Shown: positions 17,529 to 27,945, counted from the stretch's first letter. The stretch is DNA of 64,000 nt from an uncultured Lachnospiraceae bacterium (GCA_910588955.1 CAJURQ010000001.1:333503-397502); one strand, 5' to 3'. The notes: a model not told the origin generated them from the sequence alone. Numbers and translations are program-made.

Positions 17529-18245
17529 TTATTTATTTTCTTCGTCGTCTTCGCCCGTGTTTTCCCCGTAAATCTCTTTCAGACCGTTTTTCACCATATT
17601 GTCGTAGGCGTTGATCATATGCTGGTTTGCGAGCTTTTCCGCAAGCTCAGCGTCCCCCGCCTTAATCGCCTCCATAATCTGCCTGTGCTCGTCGTTGGAA
17701 GCTCGTCCCCTCGTGTTGGTAGCGAGCGTCTTTTGCCTGACGCGCAGCACATAGCGGTGAAAATCCCGCAGCGTGTGCTCTAGCAGTTTAGAGTCGCACG
17801 CCTCATAGAGAATGTCGTGAAAACGATTGTCCAGCTCCGCGATCTGATCCAGATGCCCCTTCTCCTCGTGGAAGTCCGCCAGATAGATGTTTTCCTCCAT
17901 CTCCTCCATCTGCTCCTTTGAAATCTTTTCCGTTGCCAAACGAGCACACAGCCCTTCCAGCAGGGAACGGATCATATAAATGTCCTTCACGTCCTTCGCA
18001 GTGATTCCCGTCACGTAAGCGCCCTTATTGGGAACAATCCGGATCAACCCTTCCAGTTCCAGCTGCCGGAACGCCTCCCTGACCGGGGTACGGCTCACGC
18101 CAAGCTCCTCCCCGATCGCCACTTCCTTCAATTCTTCGTGCTCCTTGTACTTGCCGCTCAAGATATCCTCCCGCAGCTTCTGGAACACACGCCCACGCAG
18201 AGAATACTTGTCGTTTGCATCATACTTCTTATCATAGTTCGTCAT
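17529..18245 (-). CDS. GntR family transcriptional regulator (FadR/FCD type)
   Basis: The 238-residue product has an N-terminal winged helix (SLRGRVFQKLREDILSGKY, EELGVSRTPVREAFRQLELEGLI) and an all-helical FCD ligand-binding domain with histidines in the usual metal/carboxylate sites (LDNRFHDILYEA, DEHRQIMEAI, NQHMINAYDNM). The tail is acidic. FCD regulators usually respond to carboxylates; with icd directly downstream, a tricarboxylate or 2-oxoglutarate-related ligand is plausible. A perfect 12-base palindrome on its own -10 box suggests autorepression of the gntR-icd operon. Confidence 0.92.
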   Translation of the reverse strand: MTNYDKKYDANDKYSLRGRVFQKLREDILSGKYKEHEELKEVAIGEELGVSRTPVREAFRQLELEGLIRIVPNKGAYVTGITAKDVKDIYMIRSLLEGLCARLATEKISKEQMEEMEENIYLADFHEEKGHLDQIAELDNRFHDILYEACDSKLLEHTLRDFHRYVLRVRQKTLATNTRGRASNDEHRQIMEAIKAGDAELAEKLANQHMINAYDNMVKNGLKEIYGENTGEDDEENK

Positions 18246-18352
18246 TTCAATTCCTCACTTCTGCACCGCATTTTTTCTGTCGATTGACGGTGCATAAACA
18301 AGACTGTGCGGCATAAGCAAACACAGCTCCCGTTATCCCCTTACCCCGTATA

Positions 18353-18381
18353 ATTGTATACAATATACCTTGCCATGTCAA
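18353..18381 (-). promoter_or_regulatory. Promoter and palindromic operator of the gntR-icd operon
   Basis: Minus-strand TTGACA (18376-18381), a 17-base spacer and TACAAT (18353-18358). A perfect palindrome, ATTGTATACAAT (18353-18364), covers the -10 box and resembles operators of FCD-type GntR proteins. The -35 box overlaps the stop codon of the upstream subtilase gene. Confidence 0.7.
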
Positions 18382-19298
18382 TAATATCTGCATAAATTTT
18401 CTATATCAAGCATCCCCCATCCCTGCCTGCTCCACTCCACGCCCAGATCCCTTGCCGTGTAAATCATCTGTCGCTTTACCTGTGTGTTATTGCAGAACGG
18501 GTACTTCTGCAGATAGAGCGCAGCCGCGCCCGAAACAATGGGCGTCGCCATGGAAGTGCCGCTTTTCTTCGTGTAGGAATCGCGGTACACACCCCTTCTG
18601 TCCCGGCGCCAGTTTAAGTTGCAGGAAACAATATCCGTGCCCGGCGCCACCAGATCCGGTTTTCTGTAAGGCAGATCTTCCCGCCCTCTGCCGGAATAAT
18701 TTTCGCAGAGATCCCTTCTCGCTCCAAAATACCCGCCCTCGTGACAACCCACGGTGATGACTCTGCGGCTCTCCCCCAGCGGAGAGAGCGTCCCCTCTCC
18801 CGGTCCCTTGTTTCCGGCGGCACAGACTACCACCACCCCCTGCTCGCTGACCGTCTCCAAAAGCCCCGCCAGCTCCTCCATACGCGTCCTGTCCCCATCC
18901 TCGCCGATACCGACGGAAATGTTTAGCACGCGGATGCGGTAGCGCAGACGGTTCTCCAAAACCCAGAGAAGACCGTGGTACATGTTTTCTATGCTGCCTT
19001 CTCCCTTTTCGTCCAAAATCTTTCCCACGCAGAGCCTGCACGTTGGGGCAATCCCGCTGAAACGACCGTTAGAGAGACGTCCGCTCCCGCCGATACAGCC
19101 CGCCACGTGGGTCCCGTGCCCGCTGTCGTCGTAACGCTCCTGCCTGCCGTTCACAAAATCATGAAAGGCAACCACCCGATCCTCAAAATCAGGGTGATTG
19201 CCAATCCCCGTATCCAAAACCGCCACGCACACCTCCTCCGTGGCAATGCTGTACTGTATGTTCTCCGTACATCCAAGCTGTCTTTTCACCCTGTCCAT
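18378..19298 (-). CDS. Subtilisin-like S8 serine protease without signal peptide
   Basis: About 306 residues with the full triad: Asp in VLDTGIGNHPDF, His in GHGTHVAGCIGG and Ser in GTSMATPIVSGAAAL, plus the oxyanion Asn in CAAGNKG. There is no signal peptide and no long propeptide, so it resembles intracellular or AprX-like subtilases. The ATG at 19298 is taken; a TTG 12 bases upstream is also possible. The only SD-like GGGAG lies in the 3' arm of the terminator hairpin of the upstream gene, so expression may depend on that structure. Confidence 0.88.
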   Translation of the reverse strand: MDRVKRQLGCTENIQYSIATEEVCVAVLDTGIGNHPDFEDRVVAFHDFVNGRQERYDDSGHGTHVAGCIGGSGRLSNGRFSGIAPTCRLCVGKILDEKGEGSIENMYHGLLWVLENRLRYRIRVLNISVGIGEDGDRTRMEELAGLLETVSEQGVVVVCAAGNKGPGEGTLSPLGESRRVITVGCHEGGYFGARRDLCENYSGRGREDLPYRKPDLVAPGTDIVSCNLNWRRDRRGVYRDSYTKKSGTSMATPIVSGAAALYLQKYPFCNNTQVKRQMIYTARDLGVEWSRQGWGMLDIENLCRYY

Positions 19299-19311
19299 GG
19301 CATAAAACAAA

Positions 19312-19345
19312 ACTCCCGGCTTTAGATATATATTATGCCGGGAGT
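19312..19345 (-). terminator. Terminator after the second LRR surface protein
   Basis: Minus-strand stem ACTCCCGGC/GCCGGGAGT around an AT-rich loop, followed by TTTGTTTT, just after the stop at 19361. Its 3' arm supplies the only SD-like sequence for the downstream subtilase gene. Confidence 0.8.
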
Positions 19346-19360
19346 CATTTTATGCTTCTT

Positions 19361-22279
19361 TTATTTTTTACCGCCAACCCTGCGCAGCTTCCTCTTCCAC
19401 TTCGCCCATGTCGTTTTCTGGTAGAAGAACACCGCCATCGCCGCGAAGAACAGCCCTGCGCCGAGGAAATACTTGGGATGAACACTGTAATCTCCGGTAT
19501 CGGGTGATACATCCTTCTTTCCTAAGGAGGTAAATACCGCCTGCCCGTCCCTCACGTCCGCCACCGCCGGACCTGTACCGTAACTATAAATACCGTACGC
19601 CGAGAAATGCGACGCTTGGAATGTTACCGCATCCTTGCCGTCCATAGAAACAATCCGGCTGTCCACCTCCTCGAGCTGCCCGTCCACGTCCAAGCACACC
19701 ACATGCATATTTTCCTGTAATACGCCGCTGGGCAGTGGCATGGTGATCTCCACCCGCTGTTTCCCGAGTCCGGTGATAGGTACGTCGGTCGTCGTCTCTG
19801 TCATGGTAATATCATAAGCATGCAGGGAATGCGGCAGTTTATTGCCGTAGATCGACTTATACACATCCCCGATCTTTGCCATCGCCTCTTCGCTGTCGGC
19901 AATATCTATCCGGTAAGAACCCTCACCGCCCTCCATAACCGCTGTCACTATGCCGTCACGCGGTATGGAGTAGCTGTTATTCTTTACAGTAATACCGTTT
20001 TGCGCATCCTCGCGCTCCGCGTCCAGAAGCGTTTCCTTACCCGCCTCCAGCGTATAGGTACGCCCGTCTATCTCCACGGTTTCCCCGGGACCGGGACCGC
20101 CGCCCCGCCTTGCAAGGATGGTGAGTATACCGCTGTCCTCCGGCTGCTCCGCGGTCTCCGCTTCCGCGACTTCCTTTGCCGAATCCTCCGGCGCACCGTC
20201 CTGCTCTTCCTCCGCAGTCTCGTCCGCCGCTTTACCTTTTCGACAGATTACACCCATAAAATCGCCGCCTGCCCTCGACAGACAAGTGCCCGTCAAATCG
20301 GTTACGCCTGCCGGAATCACGGCAACGCGGGTGCCCGTAAATACCTGCCCCCTGTAAGTGTCCCGATAAAGCTTCGTGGATGTATTTTCAAAGGAGCGTA
20401 CCGGAAGCTGCTCTCCCGCAAAATAGATCACGCCATCCTTTATCTTCCCATTATCAAAAGCGCGAAGCCCGATCTGCTCCACGGACGCAGGAATAGTAAC
20501 TGTTCTGATCGGACAGCCCGCGAAAGCTCTGTCTCGTATCTGCCGCACGCCCTCCGCGCCGCTAAACGCCGTCAAATTTACACAGTCCTCAAAAGCGCCC
20601 TCCCCGACCACTGAAACGCTGTCCGGTATGTGTACGCTCTCCACACTGCTCAAGCCCTTAAACGCCTCCGGACCGATCGTCTTCACAGAATCCGGAATCG
20701 ACACCGCGCCGCCCTTTCCTCTGTATGCCAGCAGAATGCCGTCTCCGACGATCAGAAATTCACCTGCCTCGCCCGCATTCGACTTCCATCCGGAAAGCCA
20801 CGGCGTCTTGTCAAAAGCGGAGACGCCAATCTCCCTCACACTGTTCGGGATGACCACATCAGTCAACCCATCGCAGTGATAAAATGCTGCATAGCCGATC
20901 TCCTCCACGCCTTCCGGAATCCTGACCGTGTTCAATGCGGATCTCGCGTAGGCAAACTCACCGATCCGACGGATGCCGCCCGGTATGTCGCAGGACGTCA
21001 TATCATCATTATAATAAGCCTGCGCCGCTATGATCTCACCGTTCACAACCGTATATTTCGGGAAAGAACCGCCCTTTGCGTCCTCTGAACCTTCCAGTCC
21101 CGGAATGGTGTCCAGATCAGGCTCTTCCACCACCGGCTCACCGCCCAGAATCTCCCCGGTACCTCCCACATTAACAGTAGCTTTGGCGTTGTCCACCAGC
21201 ACATAGACCTCCCGCCCTACAACGCGGGATTTCCCCTTCACACGGGAATCGTCCTCCTCCGCCTCCATGGCGTTCATATGGGTCACCTCATGGTAGTAAT
21301 CCACAGGTCCCACAATCGGCGCTTCCCCCTCCGCCACATCATTTTCACTGACTGTTCCGGGAATCGGCGCTTCCTCATACTCTGACACGTCAATGTCGTC
21401 TAAAACAAGCGACTGCGCAAAGCTCTTCGCATAAGAACCTGCCTCCGCATGGATATTCAGCTTCGTACAGCCGTCGAAAGCGGTAGAATGGATCGTGCTG
21501 ACTGAAATCGGAATCGTAATATCGCGAAGCCTCACACAGTCCTCAAACGCCTTCATATCGATTCTGTTCGCAGAGAACGGAATCGAAACTTCTTTCAAAT
21601 TTTTACAGTTGGAAAATGCGTAACCCGAGATCTCCGACACACTGCCGCTGATGGTCACACTCTGCAAATTGTAATCTCCCCAGAAAGTGTAGGGTCTGAT
21701 TTTATTCACGGAAGACGGCATACTGTAGGAATCCGCTTTTCTGCCCGCAAGCACCTGATAGAGCACATCCCTGCCTTTTTTATTATAGATCGCGCCGTCG
21801 TCGCAGACAAAATACGGGTTGTCACTGCTGAAGTTTACGGACGATAAGCTGTAATCTCCTGCAAAAACACCATTTCCGAGACTCTTAAGCCCTGTGCCGA
21901 CAGACACGTTTCTCAGGGAAGGGCAATCGGAAAATGCCGCATTTTCGATGGTCTCCACGCTGTCGGGAACCGTCACGCTCTCCAGATTGGCGCAATCGGA
22001 AAAAGCCCTCGCGCCAATGACCTCCACCTCGTCACCCAAAGTGACGCTGCGCACATAGTCATTCCCCGCGAAGGCTTCCGCCTCAATCTTTTTTACCTGA
22101 TTGGAAAGAGACACGTTCTCAGCCGTGCCGTTATATTTCACTAATGTAGTTCCATCCATATTAAAATCAGATGCGGCGGAGGAATCCTCCGCCTCCACAT
22201 CTGATACAGGAATCTGTGTCACGACAATCGCTGTCACTAAGAGCAGCGTGCCGATCAGCTTTCTTAACTGTTTCCCCAT
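19361..22279 (-). CDS. BspA-like leucine-rich-repeat surface protein with sortase signal
   Basis: About 972 residues. A basic N-terminus and hydrophobic stretch ending near VSDVEAEDS form a signal peptide. Two blocks of BspA/LRR_5 repeats follow (roughly 40-280 and 410-640), with recurring IGARAFSDCANLESVTVPDSVETI-type units, an acidic Glu/Ala linker and a C-terminal beta-rich domain. The C-terminus has SPDTGDY, a spacer HPKYFL, a hydrophobic segment and an Arg/Lys-rich tail, the layout of a sortase signal with (S/P)PxTG instead of LPxTG. GAGGAGG precedes the chosen ATG. It is 27 bases after the other LRR gene and in the srtB operon. Adhesion is the usual guess for BspA proteins; not shown here. 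Confidence 0.85.
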   Translation of the reverse strand: MGKQLRKLIGTLLLVTAIVVTQIPVSDVEAEDSSAASDFNMDGTTLVKYNGTAENVSLSNQVKKIEAEAFAGNDYVRSVTLGDEVEVIGARAFSDCANLESVTVPDSVETIENAAFSDCPSLRNVSVGTGLKSLGNGVFAGDYSLSSVNFSSDNPYFVCDDGAIYNKKGRDVLYQVLAGRKADSYSMPSSVNKIRPYTFWGDYNLQSVTISGSVSEISGYAFSNCKNLKEVSIPFSANRIDMKAFEDCVRLRDITIPISVSTIHSTAFDGCTKLNIHAEAGSYAKSFAQSLVLDDIDVSEYEEAPIPGTVSENDVAEGEAPIVGPVDYYHEVTHMNAMEAEEDDSRVKGKSRVVGREVYVLVDNAKATVNVGGTGEILGGEPVVEEPDLDTIPGLEGSEDAKGGSFPKYTVVNGEIIAAQAYYNDDMTSCDIPGGIRRIGEFAYARSALNTVRIPEGVEEIGYAAFYHCDGLTDVVIPNSVREIGVSAFDKTPWLSGWKSNAGEAGEFLIVGDGILLAYRGKGGAVSIPDSVKTIGPEAFKGLSSVESVHIPDSVSVVGEGAFEDCVNLTAFSGAEGVRQIRDRAFAGCPIRTVTIPASVEQIGLRAFDNGKIKDGVIYFAGEQLPVRSFENTSTKLYRDTYRGQVFTGTRVAVIPAGVTDLTGTCLSRAGGDFMGVICRKGKAADETAEEEQDGAPEDSAKEVAEAETAEQPEDSGILTILARRGGGPGPGETVEIDGRTYTLEAGKETLLDAEREDAQNGITVKNNSYSIPRDGIVTAVMEGGEGSYRIDIADSEEAMAKIGDVYKSIYGNKLPHSLHAYDITMTETTTDVPITGLGKQRVEITMPLPSGVLQENMHVVCLDVDGQLEEVDSRIVSMDGKDAVTFQASHFSAYGIYSYGTGPAVADVRDGQAVFTSLGKKDVSPDTGDYSVHPKYFLGAGLFFAAMAVFFYQKTTWAKWKRKLRRVGGKK

Positions 22280-22306
22280 AGGATTCCTCCTCGGGATCAT
22301 CATCCC

Positions 22307-25300
22307 TTATGCCTTTGCCTTCACCTTTTTGTCCTTTTTGAGGAACAAAATGATCGACAGACAAGCCAGCCCGAGCGATAAGAACCACTTCGGATGAATC
22401 GGGTCACCGGTCTTAGGCGTCACGTCAAGCTCACCTGCCACCAGATTTCCGGTGTCCACATAAATCGTATAAGGCGAGAAGTGCTCCGCACGGAAACGGA
22501 TACAAGGAACACCGTTTATCGTGGTAAAGTTCTCATTCAGGCTTTCTAACTGATCGCCGTTAATTACCGCACCCGCCATATTATTGCCGCCGTAAGCCAC
22601 AAGAGAATCCGGAATCGGGATTGTGATGTCTACAGACAATCCTGTGGTATCCGTAATCTTTGTGGTTCCGGTAGAGTCGTAAAGACTGATATCCATCGCA
22701 TAGTACAGAATATTGTCCAGCGTACCGTACTTGTTCGTGAGGGCTGCCGCTACCGCGCGCGTCGCCTCATCCGTCTCGGAAATCTTCACGATAAAGTTAT
22801 CCGAAGAACCGTTCGTATTTGCCGTCGCCAGATCTCTGTTGGAAATGCCCGGCTTATCTATATCGACTCTCGTACTGCCGTTTCCGTTTGTCGTGCCTGT
22901 GTTATTGCCGGTATTTCCGGTTCCGCCACCGCCGCCGGTGTTCACCGCTACTGTCGGCGTCGCCGGAGCCTCCACATAATTCGCCTTAACCGTCACGTTG
23001 TTTGCCGGCATGGTAAATGTCGTCGTGGTCATAGTCGTGCTTGCCAAAGCAACACCATTCGACTCTGTCGTCCACTTCTCAAACCGCATACCTTCCGCAG
23101 GCATATAGCAGGAGATAATGACTACCGTGCCCGGCGAATAGCTGCCGGAACCACTGCCGCCTTCCACAAATACCGTAAACTGTCCCACTGCGCTCGTTGT
23201 GGAAGAAGAACTTGTGGAGCTGCTGGAGGTAGAACTGCTGCTACTGCTGCTCTTGTTAGACGATGAATTTTTACTGCTGTTAGATGATCCACCGCTGGTA
23301 GAACCCCGGCTTGTAGAGCCACCGCTGGTAGAGCCGCCGCTGGTAGAGCCACCGCTGGTATTTCCGTTACCTCCGTTCTGCCCGAATAGCGCAAGCACCG
23401 TCATATTCCGGTTAATAATCGTCTCAGGTGTCCATACCTCACCTGTATCCGTCCTGAACTCATTCAAGAAACTATAGCCATCCTCAGTCGGATTCGGTGA
23501 AGGTACAGGTGTCGGCAGATCACCGTTCAAAGGATCTGCAAAACTTGTTCCGGGTACAATCAGATATCTGTCGTTATCATCCGCGCCACGTCCGCTGAAC
23601 GTCTGACCGGTACGCCCATGTACAAACTGTACGCTACACTTGCCGTCCACCAGCGTGCCGTCGCTGGTATACTGCGCTACGAAGACAGTCATATCATTCT
23701 CTATCGGATCGTCCGTCGTCTTGCCATCGTCACTCATCCACTTATCGAACTTATAACCCGACCGATGATTTGTTTCATACACAACCTTAGCCGCCGCAGG
23801 GATCGTCTCCTCTGTAAATCTGTACCCCTTATCCACGGTCACCATATCGCCAAGCATCGTGCCATCATAATCATAGAACCATACGCGGAACGCATCCAAC
23901 GGCTCAAATCTAATACCATGCCGATCCGCATACCGCTGCGATGCCGAATCTTCATATGAATAAATGATAAATTTATCTCTCGGCATGAATGCGCTGTCAG
24001 CAATATCTACCTCTCTGCCATAAATTGTCACATTCATAAGAGCGGCATTAGCCGGATTTGTCCGGAGGAATGCATCATCCGCAATCTTGTTCACCGACCC
24101 CGGCAGAACCATCTGACTAATCCCGTTACAATCCTTGAACGCATTCTTTGGAATCGTCTTTAACCACTGTGCGTCCGAAAGATTGACGGAAAGAATATCT
24201 TCACACCCTTCAAAGGCGCCTTCCGCAATAGCCGGAAGAAGTGTCACTCCGTCTCCATCCTTATCTGTCTCGCAGACCTCACAAAGGAATGGAATCAGGC
24301 TGTCTGTCGCTGAGGATATCGTATTGACAGAAAGTTCCGCATTACCGCTGCTCGCCCGTCCCCTCGCAAGCAGACACTCAATAATCCGATATCGATCATT
24401 GCCGTCCGCATCCTTATGCTTTTCATAGAGAATGCCTCTCTCTGCGGGATAATCCGGGCTGCCAACCAGATCAATCAGGTTTTTACAATCCCTAAACGGC
24501 ATCTTGCCCACATCTTTTACTGCCGGCATTTCCACTCTGGACAACTGCTCACAGTTATCAAAGGCATAATCCGGAATCGCCGTTACAGAAGTGAGAATCA
24601 CACTCTTAATCGTATCGTTACCTTTTACTGCGCTCTCTCTGTCATCATCATCTTCATAGTCTTTATAGTAACCGCTGAACAGCCCCGGTACCGCGCCGCC
24701 CAATGTAGACGTATACATGGTATCCGCCGGACTATTCTTAATATATTTGTTATAATTATCGCTGTTCTGCTCCATATAAGAGATTACATCGATGGAGTCT
24801 ACCCCCGCCGGCACATAGACATCCTGCGTTCCGTGGATAAAATTCCATACCTTCTGCGGTACCTGTTTATATTCCGGCAGCGCGTCATAATCTATCGTCG
24901 GATCCAGATAATTATTATAATTATCCATAAAATTATACGGATGCGCTTCAAAATAAGGTTTCGGATCCGTAGCCGCCTCCGCTATCAGAGGTTTAAATAA
25001 GAAATCCCCTATCGAAGCCTGGGCGGTTTCCCCTCCATCAGACAGATATGTCTTCCAGCCCCCGTCACAATAAGCCGGGTTGATCCAAGGACCGTACCGC
25101 ATTTCCATCGCGTCTTCCATGTCATCAGCTACTATCGTTTCCCCACCAGGCAGCGTCACGGAAGCTTCCACCATACGCCATGCATTATGAATGATCGCGT
25201 ACTCCCGCCGCATGGTATTAACCGCTTCGCTGTCCGTATTATAAACCGTGTAGTAATAATACTCCTCCATATCGCGGCAGAAGTCCTGCAGCTCGTCGTC

Positions 25301-27883
25301 TCTGGTCAGATTCTCCAAATCCTGAAGCTTCGGATAATCCAGAAGGGTCACTTCTCCCGTCTTCTGATCAGGCATCACCGTCAGATGCGTTCCCTGTTCA
25401 CTGTCCCAGAGACTCTGATAACAGATATTCACCCCGGGAAAAGTCGGACGGTCAGGATCTCTGAGCAGATTGTCTTTATCAGTCGCCAGTTCAAACGGTC
25501 CATATCCCTCCACGATGTCTCCATGGAAAGTAAGATGGTCTCCGGTAGTAACGAAAGCGTTCTCACCGATATTCTCCCGTTTCAGAGCCTCATATCCGCC
25601 GGCAGGCTTCGTAAAGTACACATCATACAGCTTTGAGCAGCCCGCAAAGGCATTCGCTCCAATATTTGTCACGGAATCGCCAATACGCACTTTCTTTAAG
25701 TTTTTCAAATCGCGGAACACGCTGTCCCCAATGGTACTGATAGAATTATTCTTTATCGTAATACTGCGAATCACAGCTCTTAAATCTTCATCCTTAAAAC
25801 ATCCTGTGCCGATATTCTTAATCTGAATATCACCGATCTTCTCAGGAATCACCAAATCTACCATGCCTGGATTTCTGGTGATCAGAGCACAGGAAATCAG
25901 AGAGCCGTCCTCGCTTGCCGCATAGCGGTACCTCGTACCGTCTTCACTCTCCAGTGCCATCTCGTAATACAGTTGACCGTCCTTCTCATAGACATAAGTA
26001 ATTCCCTTGCCATCTGTTCGGATGGCATCCCATGTACTGGTTCTCGGACCTGACGGCTGTCCGCTGTAAAGTTCCGGTCCATACACACGGAAATCATCCT
26101 CTGTCACATCCTTAAAGAGTTCTTTGTCAAAAGTAGCTGATCCACACTTATCTGAGAACTCTACTCTCTTCAACCCAAAACAATTATAGAAAGTATTGAC
26201 AGGCACTTTTCTGGTATAATTTTCAATATAAACATTCTGCAGCCCCCGCCGGTTCGCAAGGACATAATCGTCCATGGATTCCAATCCCTCACTCGGGAAA
26301 TGGAAATCCGTCATCGTATCGCCGCTGGGCGCAGCAATGGCAAATGCGCACTTACCGATCTTTTGAAATACTGTTCTGGCAAAATTCACGGTAGACAGTC
26401 TGGTATCCCCGTAAAAGGCAAAGTCCCCAATCGTACAAGCATCTCCGGTCTCAAAGAACTGCATCTCAGTCAAATCCAGACAGTACGCAAAAGCGCCATG
26501 TCCGACCGAGCTGACATGCTTCGGCAGATTCAGCTTTGTGTTGATTCCCGACCCGTAAAAGGCTTCCACGCCGATAGTAGCCGTAGGTGAGTTGTCGCTG
26601 AAAGTAACTTCTTTCAGACTCTTACAACCGTAAAACGCCCGGTCCCCTATCGTTATGGCATTACCGATATCCACGCTGGCAATATCCGCTCCCTGAAACG
26701 CGCTGCGCTCAATCGTTCTCACATACTGGTCGATCTGGATGTTCTTGACATTATGTACATCAGCAAAAGCCCTATAAGCGATGGACGTGATCAAAGTATC
26801 ATCCTGCTCTACCAGATAACCGCCCACATCCTTATAGTTGGAATCCGCCGGCACATTACCGTCGCCGTGAGCCACGTACACACTGCCTTCGTTAGCTGCC
26901 AGTCTTCTGTCAGAGGCAAGCTCCAGATTATAACCCGGCAGCCTGCTAAGGATCCTGTTGTGCTCGCAAAAATATTTTTTCCGATCTGTCTCATTATTGA
27001 TATCGGAAGCCGCCCTCTCCAGCGAACCGGGCTTTGTCATGGCATCCGCCGCATCCTTCTGACCTTCCTGCTCCAGCTTCTTATACTCTTCCCAATACGT
27101 CTTAAACTCCTTGGTATAAGTGTCATAATCTCCGCCAAAATAGGTTTCAAAAAAATGGATGGTTTCCTCATCTAAAAGAACTTCACCTGTCGCCTTACTC
27201 ACGTCTCTATATGTATAGCTAATCTTATTTGTCGGATAGAACAGACTTGTAGGACTTAAATTATCCATCTGCCCGGGAGACAATTTGATCGTCTCTTTCT
27301 CTTCCCCTTCCGGTCCCTTGTCTGTATTTAAGTAGTCCGGATTATTAAAATACAAATTAAAGGCATTCTGATGCACGTTAAAGTAAGAACGGTTCGGCTG
27401 CAGACCAAGATTTACCAGCTCCGCCGGGAACTCGTCGTTATATTTCACCAGTCTTCCCGTTTTATTGCCGGTGGGCTCATACAAAAACTGCCATGTGAGA
27501 TAGAGGTTCCCGCCATAAGGGGTCACAATCTCCGTGGGCACCAGCTTCGAAGGATCATTGATGGCATCCATAATATTCCCCTCGACCGCAGCCTTTGCCG
27601 CTGCCAGCGCCGTCTCGTCTGCCGTGCCGTCCTCCTTTTTATACTCCGACTCCGGTTTCGGTAAAACATAGGGATTATTTGTAGAGCCCGTCGGCGTCCC
27701 TTCCTCATATGCCACCGGAGATATTACAGGATCGTCATCTGCACGGGTATCCACCGCCAAGTTCTCCGGCACAGGAATCGCAGCAACAACGACCGCCGTG
27801 ATCATCAATACCACCGCGAAACTCCGCCGAACCGTCTTTTTTAATCTTCTCTTAGGCTTCTTCACTGTCGTTTTCTTTGCCAT
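22307..27883 (-). CDS. Giant BspA-like LRR surface protein with sortase signal
   Basis: About 1858 residues from MAKKTTVKK. After a signal peptide (ends near NLAVDTRADDD) there is a unique domain to about residue 340, three stretches of BspA-type LRR units, two InlB/Listeria-Bacteroides-like repeats (IxRNMTVxAxF, MPANNVTVKANY), a low-complexity linker of GGSTS and poly-Ser (about residues 1530-1590) and a terminal beta domain. It ends TPKTGDP-HPKWFL, a hydrophobic helix and a Lys-rich tail, matching a class B (S/T/P)PxTG sorting signal. GGGGAGAG precedes the ATG. The sortase gene lies 62 bases upstream in the operon. Ligand unknown. Confidence 0.87.
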   Translation of the reverse strand: MAKKTTVKKPKRRLKKTVRRSFAVVLMITAVVVAAIPVPENLAVDTRADDDPVISPVAYEEGTPTGSTNNPYVLPKPESEYKKEDGTADETALAAAKAAVEGNIMDAINDPSKLVPTEIVTPYGGNLYLTWQFLYEPTGNKTGRLVKYNDEFPAELVNLGLQPNRSYFNVHQNAFNLYFNNPDYLNTDKGPEGEEKETIKLSPGQMDNLSPTSLFYPTNKISYTYRDVSKATGEVLLDEETIHFFETYFGGDYDTYTKEFKTYWEEYKKLEQEGQKDAADAMTKPGSLERAASDINNETDRKKYFCEHNRILSRLPGYNLELASDRRLAANEGSVYVAHGDGNVPADSNYKDVGGYLVEQDDTLITSIAYRAFADVHNVKNIQIDQYVRTIERSAFQGADIASVDIGNAITIGDRAFYGCKSLKEVTFSDNSPTATIGVEAFYGSGINTKLNLPKHVSSVGHGAFAYCLDLTEMQFFETGDACTIGDFAFYGDTRLSTVNFARTVFQKIGKCAFAIAAPSGDTMTDFHFPSEGLESMDDYVLANRRGLQNVYIENYTRKVPVNTFYNCFGLKRVEFSDKCGSATFDKELFKDVTEDDFRVYGPELYSGQPSGPRTSTWDAIRTDGKGITYVYEKDGQLYYEMALESEDGTRYRYAASEDGSLISCALITRNPGMVDLVIPEKIGDIQIKNIGTGCFKDEDLRAVIRSITIKNNSISTIGDSVFRDLKNLKKVRIGDSVTNIGANAFAGCSKLYDVYFTKPAGGYEALKRENIGENAFVTTGDHLTFHGDIVEGYGPFELATDKDNLLRDPDRPTFPGVNICYQSLWDSEQGTHLTVMPDQKTGEVTLLDYPKLQDLENLTRDDELQDFCRDMEEYYYYTVYNTDSEAVNTMRREYAIIHNAWRMVEASVTLPGGETIVADDMEDAMEMRYGPWINPAYCDGGWKTYLSDGGETAQASIGDFLFKPLIAEAATDPKPYFEAHPYNFMDNYNNYLDPTIDYDALPEYKQVPQKVWNFIHGTQDVYVPAGVDSIDVISYMEQNSDNYNKYIKNSPADTMYTSTLGGAVPGLFSGYYKDYEDDDDRESAVKGNDTIKSVILTSVTAIPDYAFDNCEQLSRVEMPAVKDVGKMPFRDCKNLIDLVGSPDYPAERGILYEKHKDADGNDRYRIIECLLARGRASSGNAELSVNTISSATDSLIPFLCEVCETDKDGDGVTLLPAIAEGAFEGCEDILSVNLSDAQWLKTIPKNAFKDCNGISQMVLPGSVNKIADDAFLRTNPANAALMNVTIYGREVDIADSAFMPRDKFIIYSYEDSASQRYADRHGIRFEPLDAFRVWFYDYDGTMLGDMVTVDKGYRFTEETIPAAAKVVYETNHRSGYKFDKWMSDDGKTTDDPIENDMTVFVAQYTSDGTLVDGKCSVQFVHGRTGQTFSGRGADDNDRYLIVPGTSFADPLNGDLPTPVPSPNPTEDGYSFLNEFRTDTGEVWTPETIINRNMTVLALFGQNGGNGNTSGGSTSGGSTSGGSTSRGSTSGGSSNSSKNSSSNKSSSSSSSTSSSSTSSSSTTSAVGQFTVFVEGGSGSGSYSPGTVVIISCYMPAEGMRFEKWTTESNGVALASTTMTTTTFTMPANNVTVKANYVEAPATPTVAVNTGGGGGTGNTGNNTGTTNGNGSTRVDIDKPGISNRDLATANTNGSSDNFIVKISETDEATRAVAAALTNKYGTLDNILYYAMDISLYDSTGTTKITDTTGLSVDITIPIPDSLVAYGGNNMAGAVINGDQLESLNENFTTINGVPCIRFRAEHFSPYTIYVDTGNLVAGELDVTPKTGDPIHPKWFLSLGLACLSIILFLKKDKKVKAKA
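23225..23360 (-). repeat. In-frame low-complexity repeats coding GGSTS and Ser runs
   Basis: Tandem 15-base units (reading GGSTS on the minus strand) around 23290-23360 and Ser-codon runs around 23200-23290 encode a flexible wall-spanning linker. The near-identical units at DNA level could vary in number by slippage. Confidence 0.7.
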
Positions 27884-27945
27884 GGTGTCTCTCCCCATTT
27901 CCTTTACACATTCTGATTTTATCTGTATGAACCGGCTCCTGCCTG

